Shown piece by piece: positions 8,053 to 17,218 of a DNA stretch of 64,000 bases. The translations under genes were made by a program, and so were the position numbers. The notes under the pieces are model-generated. The model made no database searches, was not told the origin of the DNA, and saw nothing but the letters and a program-made list of their open reading frames with translations. Each line of letters begins with the position of its first letter. The first letter of the stretch is position 1. The stretch is from Enterococcus sp. ZJ1622 (GTDB lineage Bacteria; Bacillota; Bacilli; Lactobacillales; Enterococcaceae), in contig NZ_JAAKDW010000006.1 in the NCBI RefSeq assembly GCF_011038845.1, positions 152,862 to 216,861 on the forward strand, in the 5' to 3' direction.

Positions 8053-9834
8053 GTGGTGAAAACATTGCAGCAAAAACTAATGAAACAGAAAATGGATGCG
8101 TTTTCTATCAATCGTCTGATCACTATCCAGCAGTTACGGAAATTTGGTCATCATTTGAATGAAATGATCATGCCAAATCTCAGCCTTTTCATTGCATGGG
8201 GGCTGTTATCTTTACTAGCGAATCACGTATCGGGGGAGCTCCATCGTACATTGACCGAAGTATGCGACTGGATGATCAGACTTCTGCTACCGATATTGAT
8301 CAGTTATTTAGGCGGAAAAGCTTCTGGCGGACAAAAAGGTGCTATAACAGGAGCAATCGCTTCACTAGGGATCATCGCAGCTTCTGATGTCCCGCAAATC
8401 GTAGGGGCAATGCTAGTAGGACCTGTGGCAGGAGCGGTTTATTCCTATAGTGACAAATGGCTTTCTCCCAGATTAAAAGCTGGATATGAGATGCTTGCCG
8501 GTAATTTGCTGGTTGGTATGATCGGTGGGATCTGCTGTATTGTAGGAATCGTAGCGGTCGAGCCACTCATTGGAACCATCCATCAGCAATTAGCCGATGC
8601 CGTCTTCTGGCTGATCAAGCGAAATGCACTTCCATTCGTTAATCTACTCGTCGAACCTTTGAAAGTCCTATTTTTCAACAACGCGATCAACCATGGCATA
8701 TTGACGCCGTTAGGTATCGAATTTTCCCGAACAAATGGACGGTCGATCCTGTTTTTGATGGAGGCGAATCCTGGTCCTGGTGTCGGTATTTTACTTGCTA
8801 ACATCCTTTTTGCAAAGAAGTCAGCGAAAGTAAACGCAGGTGGTGCTCTCATGATCCAGGCGTTTGGCGGTATCCACGAAATATACTTTCCATTTGTACT
8901 GATGCAGCCTCGTTTGTTCTTAGCAGTAATGGCAGGTGGTACGGCCGGAACGCTAGTGTTCCAATTGCTAGATGCAGGGTTGACTGCGCCAGTTTCGCCA
9001 GGGTCTTTGCTTGTTATTTTTGCTAATACACCTCGTGCGCAGTTGTTAGGAGTGGCTATGGGGATTTTCATCAGTACGGCAGTCATGTTTGTCTGCGCCG
9101 CTCTTTTGATGAAACTGCCAGAAAAATCGAAAAAAACAGAAAAACAACTCTTAATTGATGAAAGGAAGGCTGTCGTGGAAAAACCATTGATCAATCATAT
9201 CATATTCGCCTGTGATTCAGGGATGGGCTCCAGTGCGATGGGGGCGGCCTTATTGAGAAAAGCCCTCCAAGAAGAGATCCCAGTAGACTATGGTTCTATC
9301 TATACATTAGAAAAACGGCAAAATCAGCTGATAATCGTACAAAAAGAACTGGCAAGCTTGGCTCGTGAAAAAGTGTCAGACAATGAGATTTTGCCAGTGG
9401 ACCATTTTTTGGAGATCGAGGATTATCTTCCTGAAATCAAAAGAAGAATCCATCAGTCAGTAGAAGTCGATCCAGTACACAACCAAACAGTGAGAGCTCA
9501 GGCTTCAAAAAAAGCTGCAGTGGTTTTCCTGTATGAAAAAGACAGAAGAGGTTCACAAACGATGGGAATGACTGTGTTTCGACAATTGGCAGAAAAATAT
9601 CATCAGTCATTGTTTGTCGAGAAAAAACCTGTGGAGCAAATCAGACCTGATCAAAATACTATTTATATCACAACGAAAAACATCGCCGCACGCTATCAAT
9701 TGGCAGAAAAGCTCGAATGTTTGATCGTTGTCGATCATCTAGTCATCAATCAGGAATATGAAAAGTTATTGAGAGGAGAAGACTGCAGTGTATTTGTCAC
9801 CAAGAGAGAAACAGCTGCTGACAGAACTCATTAA
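8053..9834 (+). CDS. mtlA: Mannitol-type PTS EIICB component (first copy)
   Basis: A 593-residue membrane permease. The EIIC domain (about residues 1-355) carries NAINHGILTP, EANPGPG and GIHEIYFP, hallmarks of the mannitol/fructose PTS. The EIIB domain has FACDSGMGSSAMG with phospho-cysteine Cys387, followed by a second, Cys-less EIIB-like segment. It imports mannitol as mannitol-1-phosphate. The start is uncertain: adjacent GTG codons at 8053 and 8056 have no good ribosome site, and ATGs at 8080 and 8092 are alternatives. mtlR begins inside its 3' end. It is a diverged paralogue of the copy at 14971. Confidence 0.88.
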   Translation: MVKTLQQKLMKQKMDAFSINRLITIQQLRKFGHHLNEMIMPNLSLFIAWGLLSLLANHVSGELHRTLTEVCDWMIRLLLPILISYLGGKASGGQKGAITGAIASLGIIAASDVPQIVGAMLVGPVAGAVYSYSDKWLSPRLKAGYEMLAGNLLVGMIGGICCIVGIVAVEPLIGTIHQQLADAVFWLIKRNALPFVNLLVEPLKVLFFNNAINHGILTPLGIEFSRTNGRSILFLMEANPGPGVGILLANILFAKKSAKVNAGGALMIQAFGGIHEIYFPFVLMQPRLFLAVMAGGTAGTLVFQLLDAGLTAPVSPGSLLVIFANTPRAQLLGVAMGIFISTAVMFVCAALLMKLPEKSKKTEKQLLIDERKAVVEKPLINHIIFACDSGMGSSAMGAALLRKALQEEIPVDYGSIYTLEKRQNQLIIVQKELASLAREKVSDNEILPVDHFLEIEDYLPEIKRRIHQSVEVDPVHNQTVRAQASKKAAVVFLYEKDRRGSQTMGMTVFRQLAEKYHQSLFVEKKPVEQIRPDQNTIYITTKNIAARYQLAEKLECLIVVDHLVINQEYEKLLRGEDCSVFVTKRETAADRTH

Positions 9835-11815
9835 CAGTCCATCACCAGTTTCTATCAAACGGATGATGAATTTGCTGAAAGTCAGCAGAAGGACCGTCTA
9901 CCGAGAACTGGATAATTTGGAGTTGTCGCTAAAGTCAGAAGGGGCACATCTGCAAAAAGTTGGCAGAGGGGCTTTTGTCATTAACGCAACAGAAGAAATA
10001 AGAAAGAAACTACAGGAAGAAGGCCAGGAAAAAAGCGAGGAGTTATCCACCGCCCAAAGACAGCACGCGATATTAGCTGAATTGCTTTTGACAGATGATC
10101 CGCTTAGCTTGACCTATTTTCTAGAGAAGTATCTCATCAGCAATACCACTTTTTATGCAGATATCAAACAGCTGGAAGCAAGTATCAGCCAGCTTCCATT
10201 AGAGATCATCCGTAATCGCGGGTATGAGGTCACTGGACCGGAAAAATATCGAAGACTACTCGTTGCAAACGTCCTCGAACTTGAAATCAATGAATATGAA
10301 ATTTTTCATCACTCAGAATCCGATCCTTCTTCCAATTATTTTTTCAGATTTGTGGCAACACAGCATTTGGCACTGGCCCAAAAAGTAGTAGGAGAAGAAC
10401 TAGTCCAGCAAAAAACAGATCTAAGTGATCGTAAACTCGAACATCTGGTGCTGATGCTGGCTATCACAATGGATCGGGTCACAAACAACCATTTACTGAC
10501 GAATGAGACCTATACAGGTTTAGTCAACAAAGACCTGCTAGGCACAGCCAAACAGTTGTTTTCGAAAATCGGAGCAGAGACGAAACAATTGTATCCAGTC
10601 AATGAGATCGTGTTTTTTGCCAGTCTATTGAATGATTTCTCGAATTCCTTCGACCAGAATTTCTTTGAAGAAACCTTTGATACGCAATTGGCTTACCTAG
10701 TCAAAAAGCTGATCCAAGAAGTGAGCGATGAGACCAATGTCCATTTTTATGAAGACGAAACATTATATAAAATGCTTTTGACGCATCTATCTGGTGTGTT
10801 TTCAAGAGCAGTTTTACAAGAAGAAGTGTTATCTAACCCGATTTTAGAAAAAATCATGGTGCAGTATGAAGAGATTGCACAAGCGCTACGGCATGCAGTC
10901 GGACATATTTTCCAAGAAAAGAAATTGTCAGAAGAAGAAATTGCCTATATGGTGCTTCATTTTGCCAATTCATTAGAAAAAAGTCCAAAAGAAAGTACCA
11001 TCAGTATTGCCGGTTTTTCACCTAGTGGACTTGCATCGACAAGTATGCTCGAGATGAGATTGAAAAGATATTTCCCGTTTATCCAGCAGATCCATTTTTA
11101 CCGGATCGCCGATTTGAAGAAAATCGATCTGCAGGATAACTATGACCTTGTCATCTCGACCTCTATTCTACCAGGTTATGATGGCAAATATATTCTAGTC
11201 TCACCTTTACTATTGGAAGACGAGGTCAAACAGCTGAGAGAAGAGTTTTCTCATATCACAAAAAAGCATCGTCATGCCAAGGAAAACGAAAAGCCGGCCT
11301 CGTTGATTGAAGATACATATGAACAGACCATGTCTGTCATGGATCGGATCAATATCTTGCTGAGTAGTTTTTTTATCCAGACAATCGATAATCCATCAAC
11401 TATCTCAGAAACAATAGATGGATTGTTCGCGTACTTTCCTGAAGTGATAAATGACCAATCAGTAGTCCGTTACAAGCTGATGAAGAGATATAAACAAGCG
11501 CCAATCGGTATTCCGCACACCAATATGGGTTTGTTCCATACATCAAGTTCAGCTGTTTCAAAACCGATTTTTTGTATTTTCAATCTAAAAAACGCGTTAA
11601 AAATCGAGAGTATGGACAAACAAACGATCGATTTATCACGGATGCTCGTCATGCTGGCTCCCTCGCCGATCGATGAGACAGATAAAAAACTCCTAGGAAA
11701 AATCAGCGGAGCGATCATCATGAATGACCTGAATACAGAGATTTTTCGTTCTGGAAATAAAGAGATCGTCTACCAGTTACTAGCAAAAATCTTGATCGAA
11801 GAAATCAAAAAGTAA
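9788..11815 (+). CDS. mtlR: MtlR, PTS-controlled mannitol operon activator
   Basis: A 675-residue BglG/MtlR-type activator: N-terminal HTH (about residues 5-60), a second helical DNA-binding part, two PRD modules (about 180-400), an EIIB(Gat)-like domain, and a C-terminal EIIA-like domain with a GIPH histidine near residue 577. In this family, phosphorylation of the PRD and EII-like domains by PTS proteins sets activity according to mannitol and glucose. The GTG start at 9788 follows GAGAGGAG and overlaps the mtlA 3' end by 47 bases. It is the only MtlR gene in the window, so it probably serves both mtl clusters. Confidence 0.9.
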   Translation: MYLSPREKQLLTELINSPSPVSIKRMMNLLKVSRRTVYRELDNLELSLKSEGAHLQKVGRGAFVINATEEIRKKLQEEGQEKSEELSTAQRQHAILAELLLTDDPLSLTYFLEKYLISNTTFYADIKQLEASISQLPLEIIRNRGYEVTGPEKYRRLLVANVLELEINEYEIFHHSESDPSSNYFFRFVATQHLALAQKVVGEELVQQKTDLSDRKLEHLVLMLAITMDRVTNNHLLTNETYTGLVNKDLLGTAKQLFSKIGAETKQLYPVNEIVFFASLLNDFSNSFDQNFFEETFDTQLAYLVKKLIQEVSDETNVHFYEDETLYKMLLTHLSGVFSRAVLQEEVLSNPILEKIMVQYEEIAQALRHAVGHIFQEKKLSEEEIAYMVLHFANSLEKSPKESTISIAGFSPSGLASTSMLEMRLKRYFPFIQQIHFYRIADLKKIDLQDNYDLVISTSILPGYDGKYILVSPLLLEDEVKQLREEFSHITKKHRHAKENEKPASLIEDTYEQTMSVMDRINILLSSFFIQTIDNPSTISETIDGLFAYFPEVINDQSVVRYKLMKRYKQAPIGIPHTNMGLFHTSSSAVSKPIFCIFNLKNALKIESMDKQTIDLSRMLVMLAPSPIDETDKKLLGKISGAIIMNDLNTEIFRSGNKEIVYQLLAKILIEEIKK

Positions 11816-11828
11816 AGGAGCGGTGTAG

Positions 11829-12269
11829 ATGATCGAACTGCCGAAAGAAAGAATCTTGCTGGATCGATCCTTCCAGAATTGGGAGGACGCATTGAGAAAG
11901 ATCGGCGAGTGGATGGTTGTAAAAGGAAATGTCACACCTGACTATATCCAATCAATGATCGATAGACAAAAACGGATGAGTGTGTACATCGGGAATTTCG
12001 TGGCACTTCCCCATGCTGAAGGAACGGACGAATCTGTGATCGAAGAAGGCATCTTCCTGATCCAAGTACCCGATGGCATCAACTTTGGCACGAAAGACGA
12101 ACCGAAAATCGCTACGATCCTATTTGCAGCTGCGCTTAAAAAAGAGCATCAGCTTTCCGTGCTGCAGGAATTGGCTTTTTTCTGCTCGGACATCGATCAA
12201 GTCATGGCACTCAGTGATGCAAATACAGTAGAAGAGATCCAAATGATCTTTGCACAAGCACACACATAG
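11829..12269 (+). CDS. mtlF: Mannitol-specific PTS EIIA component (first copy)
   Basis: A 146-residue cytoplasmic EIIA that passes phosphate from HPr to EIIB. The phosphorylated histidine is His62 in FVALPHA; the following QVPDGINFG is also family-typical. It starts 13 bases after mtlR with AAGGAG upstream, so mtlA-mtlR-mtlF form one operon. No mtlD follows; instead comes an inverted structured repeat and a terminator. The only mtlD in the window lies in the second cluster. Confidence 0.9.
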   Translation: MIELPKERILLDRSFQNWEDALRKIGEWMVVKGNVTPDYIQSMIDRQKRMSVYIGNFVALPHAEGTDESVIEEGIFLIQVPDGINFGTKDEPKIATILFAAALKKEHQLSVLQELAFFCSDIDQVMALSDANTVEEIQMIFAQAHT

Positions 12270-12294
12270 AATAAGGCGATCCAAAGAAAGATTG

Positions 12295-12410
12295 AGAGGT
12301 TGTGAAGAAGCTGTTCTGCGTCAAGCAGTAAGAATGAACAGATAAAAACAGCTTCTCATATTTTTGCATAAATCTGGTTTACCACCGAAAAGCTGGCAGT
12401 GGAATACCGT
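12295..12410 (-). repeat. Single ~116-bp structured repeat, reverse orientation (locus C)
   Basis: The reverse complement begins ACGGTATTCC, contains ATATGAGAAGCTGTTTTT and ends CACAACCTCT, the same landmarks and length as the units at loci A and B. The arms differ in sequence but still pair, for example CAGAT/ATCTG around the central loop. It lies just after mtlF and directly before a bidirectional terminator. Confidence 0.8.
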
Positions 12411-12418
12411 TTATTTAG

Positions 12419-12459
12419 AAAAAGAGGGTATGACAAGATTTTGTCATACTCTCTTTTTT
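12419..12459. terminator. Bidirectional terminator between mtlF and ABC permease
   Basis: A 16-bp near-perfect stem (AAAGAGGGTATGACAA / TTGTCATACTCTCTTT) with A and T runs on both sides, serving the convergent mtl and ABC transcripts. Confidence 0.85.
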
Positions 12460-12464
12460 CGCGT

Positions 12465-13592
12465 TCAATAACATTTTTTTCGGCGAATAACGACAATACA
12501 TATGACTAATAGCAAGGCACTCCATGTACTAAGCGTCAAGATCCCGTTAGTAAAAGTGATTTTTCCCGAAGCTAATGGTTCGAACAGATCTCCTCCTATG
12601 ATCACGTGTTGAAAATCAACATAAGAAGTCGGTAAGTAATGGCGGATCTCTTCCATGAACCCGATCGAAGAAAATAATCGATATTCTGCTAAAAAAAGAC
12701 AAAGAAGTGTCCCCAAAAGATTGACTAGATAGTGTTCGAAGAGCGCAGAAAGAAGAAAGCTGATCGTAGTCAAAAACAATAACCAGAATACTAAGAACAG
12801 AAAAGTTTGGAGAAGATAGACATACATCGGAAGAATTCGGATCTCCTGATCGATGATCGTCCCCACAGGATAGCGAAAATCCCCAAGCCCATTTTTCATG
12901 ACTATGATCACAGAAACCACGATCAATGGAAAAATCATGCATAAAACTGTGGCACTAAAATAACTGAAAAAGCGAATGGCGTGTTTTTTGAGGATACTAT
13001 CTGGTAAAAGATTGACAAGTGGAATGACGCGTTTTCTTTTTTCATAAGAAATGATCGATGAAAGAAATAATGCGCTTATACATAAAATCAGAAAACTAGA
13101 AATCATTCCTGAAAAAATAGATTCATAATAATTCGCCAAAGGGACATTTGCTGGAAGATCGAAAATAGAATATCTTCGGATCTGGTGTTCCTTCAGATAA
13201 CTGAGCAATTCCACTCGTTTTTGCTGTTCGATAATTGGTATTCCTTGTCTTTGCCCAGAGGTCAGACGATCTAGCAAATCTTTTTCATAATGATACGTTG
13301 CTTCAACAATCCGGTGTGCATCATTTGCATTTTTCGCATGTAAGATTTCTTCGATCAGTTTAGTACTTGTTTCTAAACTTTCTACAAATTCTTTTTCATT
13401 TTCATCCTCTTTCAAGATTTCGATCAAACGCTGGTTCTCGGTATAATTGTGATTTAATTCATCGAATTCTGTGTAGGCCAGTTCGTAATCAAAGAAGAGG
13501 AGGAATAGGAACAGAAGAGTCAGAAGTAGCGGAAATAAATAATTTATTTTATTTTTTAATAACAGATTTCGTTCGAATTCAAATAAAACCAT
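12465..13592 (-). CDS. ABC-2-type transporter permease of peptide-linked system
   Basis: A 375-residue membrane protein with one N-terminal membrane segment (about 18-34), a charged extracytoplasmic region of about 120 residues, and then at least five more membrane segments. This layout is typical of ABC-2 permeases that export or remove peptides and lipids. ATG 13592 follows GAGGTG. It lies 2 bases from the end of the ATPase gene and is clearly in its operon. I do not recognise a precise family. Export of, or self-protection against, the upstream secreted peptide is the contextual guess. Confidence 0.75.
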   Translation of the reverse strand: MVLFEFERNLLLKNKINYLFPLLLTLLFLFLLFFDYELAYTEFDELNHNYTENQRLIEILKEDENEKEFVESLETSTKLIEEILHAKNANDAHRIVEATYHYEKDLLDRLTSGQRQGIPIIEQQKRVELLSYLKEHQIRRYSIFDLPANVPLANYYESIFSGMISSFLILCISALFLSSIISYEKRKRVIPLVNLLPDSILKKHAIRFFSYFSATVLCMIFPLIVVSVIIVMKNGLGDFRYPVGTIIDQEIRILPMYVYLLQTFLFLVFWLLFLTTISFLLSALFEHYLVNLLGTLLCLFLAEYRLFSSIGFMEEIRHYLPTSYVDFQHVIIGGDLFEPLASGKITFTNGILTLSTWSALLLVICIVVIRRKKCY

Positions 13593-13594
13593 GG

Positions 13595-14272
13595 CTACAC
13601 CTCATATAATCTGTGGTAAGTCGGCAAAATCTCTTTCATATCAGAAGATTCTACGATGATTTTTCCATTTTTCAGGAAGAATGCTCTTGAGCAAATGGAT
13701 TGAACGTTCGCGATAGCGTGCGTAGAGAGGAGGATCGTTTTCCCTTCTGCACGCCACTGACTGATCAGATGATCAAAGATAGCAATGCTTCCCGGATCTA
13801 GCCCATTCAAAGGTTCATCAAACAACATCACAGGTGTATCACTGATCAAATAAGCAGCAAGCAGTACATGCTGTTTCATCCCTAAAGACATTTTCCCAAT
13901 TGGCAAAGTGGTATATTCAGTCATTTTCAATCTCTGAAAAACAGTCTGACAGTCCATCTTACTTTTCCAATAATGTTTGATCAAAGTTAAATAATCAAAT
14001 GCTGATAAATAGTCGGATAATTGAGCTGTTGACTCTAAAAAAAACAGCGAGTGGCGGTAATCCTTATAAGAAATAGGAGAGATGCCGCAAAGTGATAATC
14101 GATCATAAGCCGCTGGTAATAACTGGGCGATCCCATTCAGCAAAGTAGTTTTCCCATAACCGTTTGGGGCAATCAAAGCCGCTACTTCTCCAGTTTCAAC
14201 TAAAAGATCTAATTGTTGGATGACACGTTTTTTCCCGCGGCGCATACTCATGTTTTGGATCAATACTGACAT
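13595..14272 (-). CDS. ABC transporter ATP-binding protein of peptide-linked system
   Basis: A 225-residue ATPase with Walker A (APNGYGKTT), a signature region around MSLGMKQ, Walker B (VMLFDEP) and the H-loop STHA. The signature is SLGMKQ rather than LSGGQ, common in bacitracin/lantibiotic-type exporters. Start ATG at 14272 is chosen because GGAGG lies 8 bases upstream; the frame is open further to 14347 without such a site. A terminator-like hairpin separates it from the peptide gene, so the transporter may be made at a lower level. Confidence 0.85.
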   Translation of the reverse strand: MSVLIQNMSMRRGKKRVIQQLDLLVETGEVAALIAPNGYGKTTLLNGIAQLLPAAYDRLSLCGISPISYKDYRHSLFFLESTAQLSDYLSAFDYLTLIKHYWKSKMDCQTVFQRLKMTEYTTLPIGKMSLGMKQHVLLAAYLISDTPVMLFDEPLNGLDPGSIAIFDHLISQWRAEGKTILLSTHAIANVQSICSRAFFLKNGKIIVESSDMKEILPTYHRLYEV

Positions 14273-14300
14273 AATTAGGCCTCCAATACTAATTAGATAA

Positions 14301-14331
14301 TAAAAACTGTGCGGTAGTACACAGTTTTTAT
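14301..14331 (-). terminator. Hairpin between secreted peptide gene and ABC genes
   Basis: AAAAACTGTG / (C)ACAGTTTTT stem with T-rich flank, downstream of the peptide gene on the minus strand. It may be a partial terminator limiting read-through into the ABC genes. Confidence 0.6.
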
Positions 14332-14373
14332 CATCATTGCCATACAAGTAACACTATTCGCGAAAGAAACTAA

Positions 14374-14688
14374 CTAACGTGCCTGATACTCCCATGCATA
14401 GTAATAGGTATCTAAACTAAATCCTCTATCAATTCTGGTCGTTCTGCGATTGCTTTCGCGTAAACTATTTGTAAACCAGTAAGAACGCCAAGTTAAAACA
14501 GTGACTGTTCCCCAGCCAATAGAAGGATCACGATAAAAAGACTGTCTGCCAGTATTTCGAACGGTTGCTTCTCTTTGTCTAAATAAGTCTATTTCTTCAT
14601 ATTGATTCTCTGCGGCAAAAGTGGTAGTAGGTAATAAGCAATTGACAAGGACAACAAGAAGAAGGATGGAAATCAATGTTTTTTTCAC
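14374..14688 (-). CDS. Small secreted peptide, bacteriocin-like candidate
   Basis: From GTG 14688 the product is 104 residues: Lys-Lys, a hydrophobic core (LISILLLVVLVNCLLP) and a signal peptidase site near TTFAA. Cleavage would leave a mature peptide of about 75 residues, rich in Arg, Trp and Tyr, with no Cys (YRDPSIGWGT, WRSYWF, YYYAWEY). Upstream in-frame ATGs at 14694 and 14706 are possible, but AAAGGA is best spaced for the GTG. It is followed by a dedicated ABC ATPase and permease. I do not recognise a family; it is not clearly lactococcin 972-like. A bacteriocin or signal peptide role is inferred only from context. Confidence 0.6.
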   Translation of the reverse strand: MKKTLISILLLVVLVNCLLPTTTFAAENQYEEIDLFRQREATVRNTGRQSFYRDPSIGWGTVTVLTWRSYWFTNSLRESNRRTTRIDRGFSLDTYYYAWEYQAR

Positions 14689-14875
14689 TGTCATACGTCC
14701 TTTCATATTTGATTACGATACCATAATAAAACATATAGAGATCAAAAGAAAGCTATTACAAAGGTTATCTTTAAAGTATAAAAAAACTCTTTTAATAACA
14801 AATTTATATATTTCTGTGTGTTTCTTTCCTAATCTAGTTCTGCCCATTTCTTCCAATTTTTATAGCCTTCCATCT

Positions 14876-14899
14876 TTTGGCACAATGCTTTGTGCCAAA
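14876..14899. promoter_or_regulatory. Perfect palindrome, probable MtlR operator
   Basis: TTTGGCACAA-TGCT-TTGTGCCAAA: two perfect 10-bp arms 72 bases before the second mtlA. It resembles the MtlR site TTGNCACA...TGTGNCAA described in bacilli (from memory). It sits immediately upstream of a promoter with a poor -35 (TTTTTT, 14907-14912), as expected for an activator site. Confidence 0.65.
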
Positions 14900-14906
14900 G
14901 TACGAC

Positions 14907-14935
14907 TTTTTTTAGTTTTAGAAAGCGAATACAAT
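14907..14935 (+). promoter_or_regulatory. mtlAFD promoter with overlapping cre-like site
   Basis: The -10 is TACAAT at 14930-14935; the -35 position holds only TTTTTT at 17-bp spacing. AGAAAGCGAATACA (14920-14933) matches the CcpA cre consensus TGWAANCGNTNWCA with two mismatches and overlaps the -10, so catabolite repression is plausible. Confidence 0.5.
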
Positions 14936-14970
14936 TTGAGTATCAAAAGAAGAGAAGGAGATAGAGAAAA

Positions 14971-16755
14971 ATGGAACAGACAACTCCCAAGAATAAAGTT
15001 TCGCTTAAAGCGAGAGTCCAAAAATTAGGAAGTACGTTATCCAGTATGGTGATGCCGAACATCGGCGCACTGATCGCTTGGGGCGTTTTGACAGCGCTTT
15101 TTATCCCAGACGGCTATCTGCCGAATGAATCATTTGCCAAAATGGTCAGTCCGATGCTGACTTACTTGATCCCACTTCTGATCGGATATACCGGCGGGAA
15201 AGTGATCGCAGGAGATCGAGGATCGGTCGTTGGGGCAATCGCCACGATGGGGGTAATCGTTGGGACAGATATCCCGATGATGCTTGGTGCGATGATCATG
15301 GGACCTCTTGGCGGATATGCTATCAAGAAGTTCGATCAATTGTTCCAGAAACGGATCAAATCCGGATTTGAGATGCTGGTGAATAACTTCTCAGCTGGAT
15401 TGATCGGTTTCGCGTTAGCATTACTCGGATTTTCAGCAATCGGTCCGATCGTCGATGCATTGACACAAGCAATGGCTAAAGGTGTAGAGATCATCTTGAA
15501 CGCACATTTGATCCCATTGACAAGTATTTTTATCGAACCAGCCAAAATATTGTTCTTAAATAACGCTATCAACCATGGCATACTCACACCTTTAGGAACG
15601 GAACAAGTAGCAACTGCAGGAAAATCCATTTTGTTCCTGCTTGAAGCAAATCCTGGGCCAGGACTTGGCGTATTGCTTGCCTTCACGTTATTTGGAAAAG
15701 GCGCAGCAAAATCTTCTGCACCAGGTGCGATGATCATCCACTTTCTAGGTGGGATCCATGAAATCTACTTCCCATATGTCATGATGAAACCGTTATTATT
15801 CTTGGCAGTTATAGGTGGAGGAATGTCTGGAAGCTTTATCTTCCAACTGATGGATGCAGGTTTAAGAGCACCAGCTTCTCCAGGGTCGATCATTGCGATT
15901 TTAGCGATGGCGCCACTTAGTTCTTATCTGCCAGTCATTTTAGGGGTTTTAGCAGCAGCTGCTGTTTCATTTGGTATCTCATCAGTGATTTTGAAAGCGG
16001 ATGCTCACGAAACAAATAAAGATTTTGAAAAATCAGTACAAGAAACGAAAGCAGCGAAACAAGCAGCAAAAGGGAAAAACAGCCCTGCAGGACAACCAGC
16101 ATTAGCCGGCGTTCAAAAAATCATTTTTGCTTGTGATGCCGGAATGGGATCAAGTGCAATGGGGGCTTCGATTTTGCGCAAGAAAGTTCAGGAATCCGAC
16201 TTACCGCAAACAGTCACAAATCAAGCGATCAGCCAATTGTCTGATGAACCGAACACATTGATCGTCACGCAAGTAGAATTACAGGAACGAGCAAAACAAA
16301 AGTCACCAAGTGCACAATTTGTCGCTGTCGAAAACTTTTTGAATTCACCTCGTTATGACGAAATCATCCAGCAGTTAAGAAACGAGACAACGGATCAGCC
16401 AATCGCTGAAAAGAACGAATTTGGACAGAAACAAACAGAACAAAGTCTATTTGATTCGTCTAGTCCTAAAACGATCAAAGAGATTTTACTTGTACATGAT
16501 GATCGAGCAGGTTCTGCCACGATGGGAATGACGGTATTGAAGGAGATCTTAGAAAAAAATCATTTGAATATCCCACTGAAAAAAGTCAGTATCCAAGATT
16601 TGGAAGGGCGTGAGGATTCATTGGTCGTTTCAAAAGCAAGTTTGGCAGAGAAAGTACGTCTCGCCTCACCAAAATCGATCCATCTATCGGTCAACAGCAT
16701 GGTCAACCCGCAAAAATACGAATCGATTGCTCAATACTTGAAAAAAACAGCTTAA
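14971..16755 (+). CDS. mtlA: Mannitol-specific PTS EIICB component (second copy)
   Basis: A 594-residue permease, diverged from the copy at 8053. It has EIIC landmarks NAINHGILTP, EANPGPG and GIHEIYFP, and the EIIB motif FACDAGMGSSAMG with Cys388. A Gln/Ala-rich linker (about 350-375) joins the domains, and a second EIIB-like module without the active Cys forms the C-terminus. It starts at ATG after GAAGGAGATAGAG and is followed 12 bases later by mtlF and then mtlD. With its own operator-promoter and the dehydrogenase in the same operon, this is probably the main mannitol uptake system. Confidence 0.93.
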   Translation: MEQTTPKNKVSLKARVQKLGSTLSSMVMPNIGALIAWGVLTALFIPDGYLPNESFAKMVSPMLTYLIPLLIGYTGGKVIAGDRGSVVGAIATMGVIVGTDIPMMLGAMIMGPLGGYAIKKFDQLFQKRIKSGFEMLVNNFSAGLIGFALALLGFSAIGPIVDALTQAMAKGVEIILNAHLIPLTSIFIEPAKILFLNNAINHGILTPLGTEQVATAGKSILFLLEANPGPGLGVLLAFTLFGKGAAKSSAPGAMIIHFLGGIHEIYFPYVMMKPLLFLAVIGGGMSGSFIFQLMDAGLRAPASPGSIIAILAMAPLSSYLPVILGVLAAAAVSFGISSVILKADAHETNKDFEKSVQETKAAKQAAKGKNSPAGQPALAGVQKIIFACDAGMGSSAMGASILRKKVQESDLPQTVTNQAISQLSDEPNTLIVTQVELQERAKQKSPSAQFVAVENFLNSPRYDEIIQQLRNETTDQPIAEKNEFGQKQTEQSLFDSSSPKTIKEILLVHDDRAGSATMGMTVLKEILEKNHLNIPLKKVSIQDLEGREDSLVVSKASLAEKVRLASPKSIHLSVNSMVNPQKYESIAQYLKKTA

Positions 16756-16767
16756 GGAGGAAAGGAC

Positions 16768-17205
16768 ATGCAAAAATTATCTTTCGACATGATCGAGTTG
16801 AATCAGTCATTTACCACAAAAGAAGAAGCGATCCGCTATTGCGGCAAAAAACTGGTAGAGGCAGGCTGTGTCGATGAAGCCTATATCGATGCCATGGTGG
16901 AAAGAGATGCCATGTTATCTGTATATATGGGAAACTTCATTGCGATTCCACACGGGACAGATGAAGCAAAAAAATATGTGAAAAAATCATGTATTTGTGT
17001 AGTACAAGTGCCTGACGGTGTGAACTTCGGTACAGAAGAAGATGAAAAAATCGCCACAGTTCTATTCGGGATCGCAGGAGTCGGTGAAGACCATCTGCAG
17101 CTCGTACAGCAAATCGCACTTTACTGCAGTGATATGGATAACGTAGTCCAGCTTGCGGATGCGCTGAGCAAAGAAGAAGTAACAGAAAATCTAGCAATCG
17201 CTTAA
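16768..17205 (+). CDS. mtlF: Mannitol-specific PTS EIIA component (second copy)
   Basis: A 145-residue EIIA with phospho-acceptor His62 in FIAIPHG and the family segment QVPDGVNFG. It is preceded by AAGGAGGAAAGG and lies 12 bases after mtlA and 13 before mtlD, so it belongs to a tight mtlA-mtlF-mtlD operon. It is a paralogue of the 11829 gene. Confidence 0.93.
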   Translation: MQKLSFDMIELNQSFTTKEEAIRYCGKKLVEAGCVDEAYIDAMVERDAMLSVYMGNFIAIPHGTDEAKKYVKKSCICVVQVPDGVNFGTEEDEKIATVLFGIAGVGEDHLQLVQQIALYCSDMDNVVQLADALSKEEVTENLAIA

Positions 17206-17218
17206 GGAGAGAGAAACA

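Noticed and set aside
8583..9194. 203-codon antisense frame in mtlA
   Set aside because: Codon-shadow of a membrane protein gene; the plus-strand product has clear EIIC motifs.
14621..15028. 135-codon plus-strand frame ahead of the second mtlA
   Set aside because: Runs through the MtlR palindrome and promoter and into mtlA in another frame; no ribosome site.
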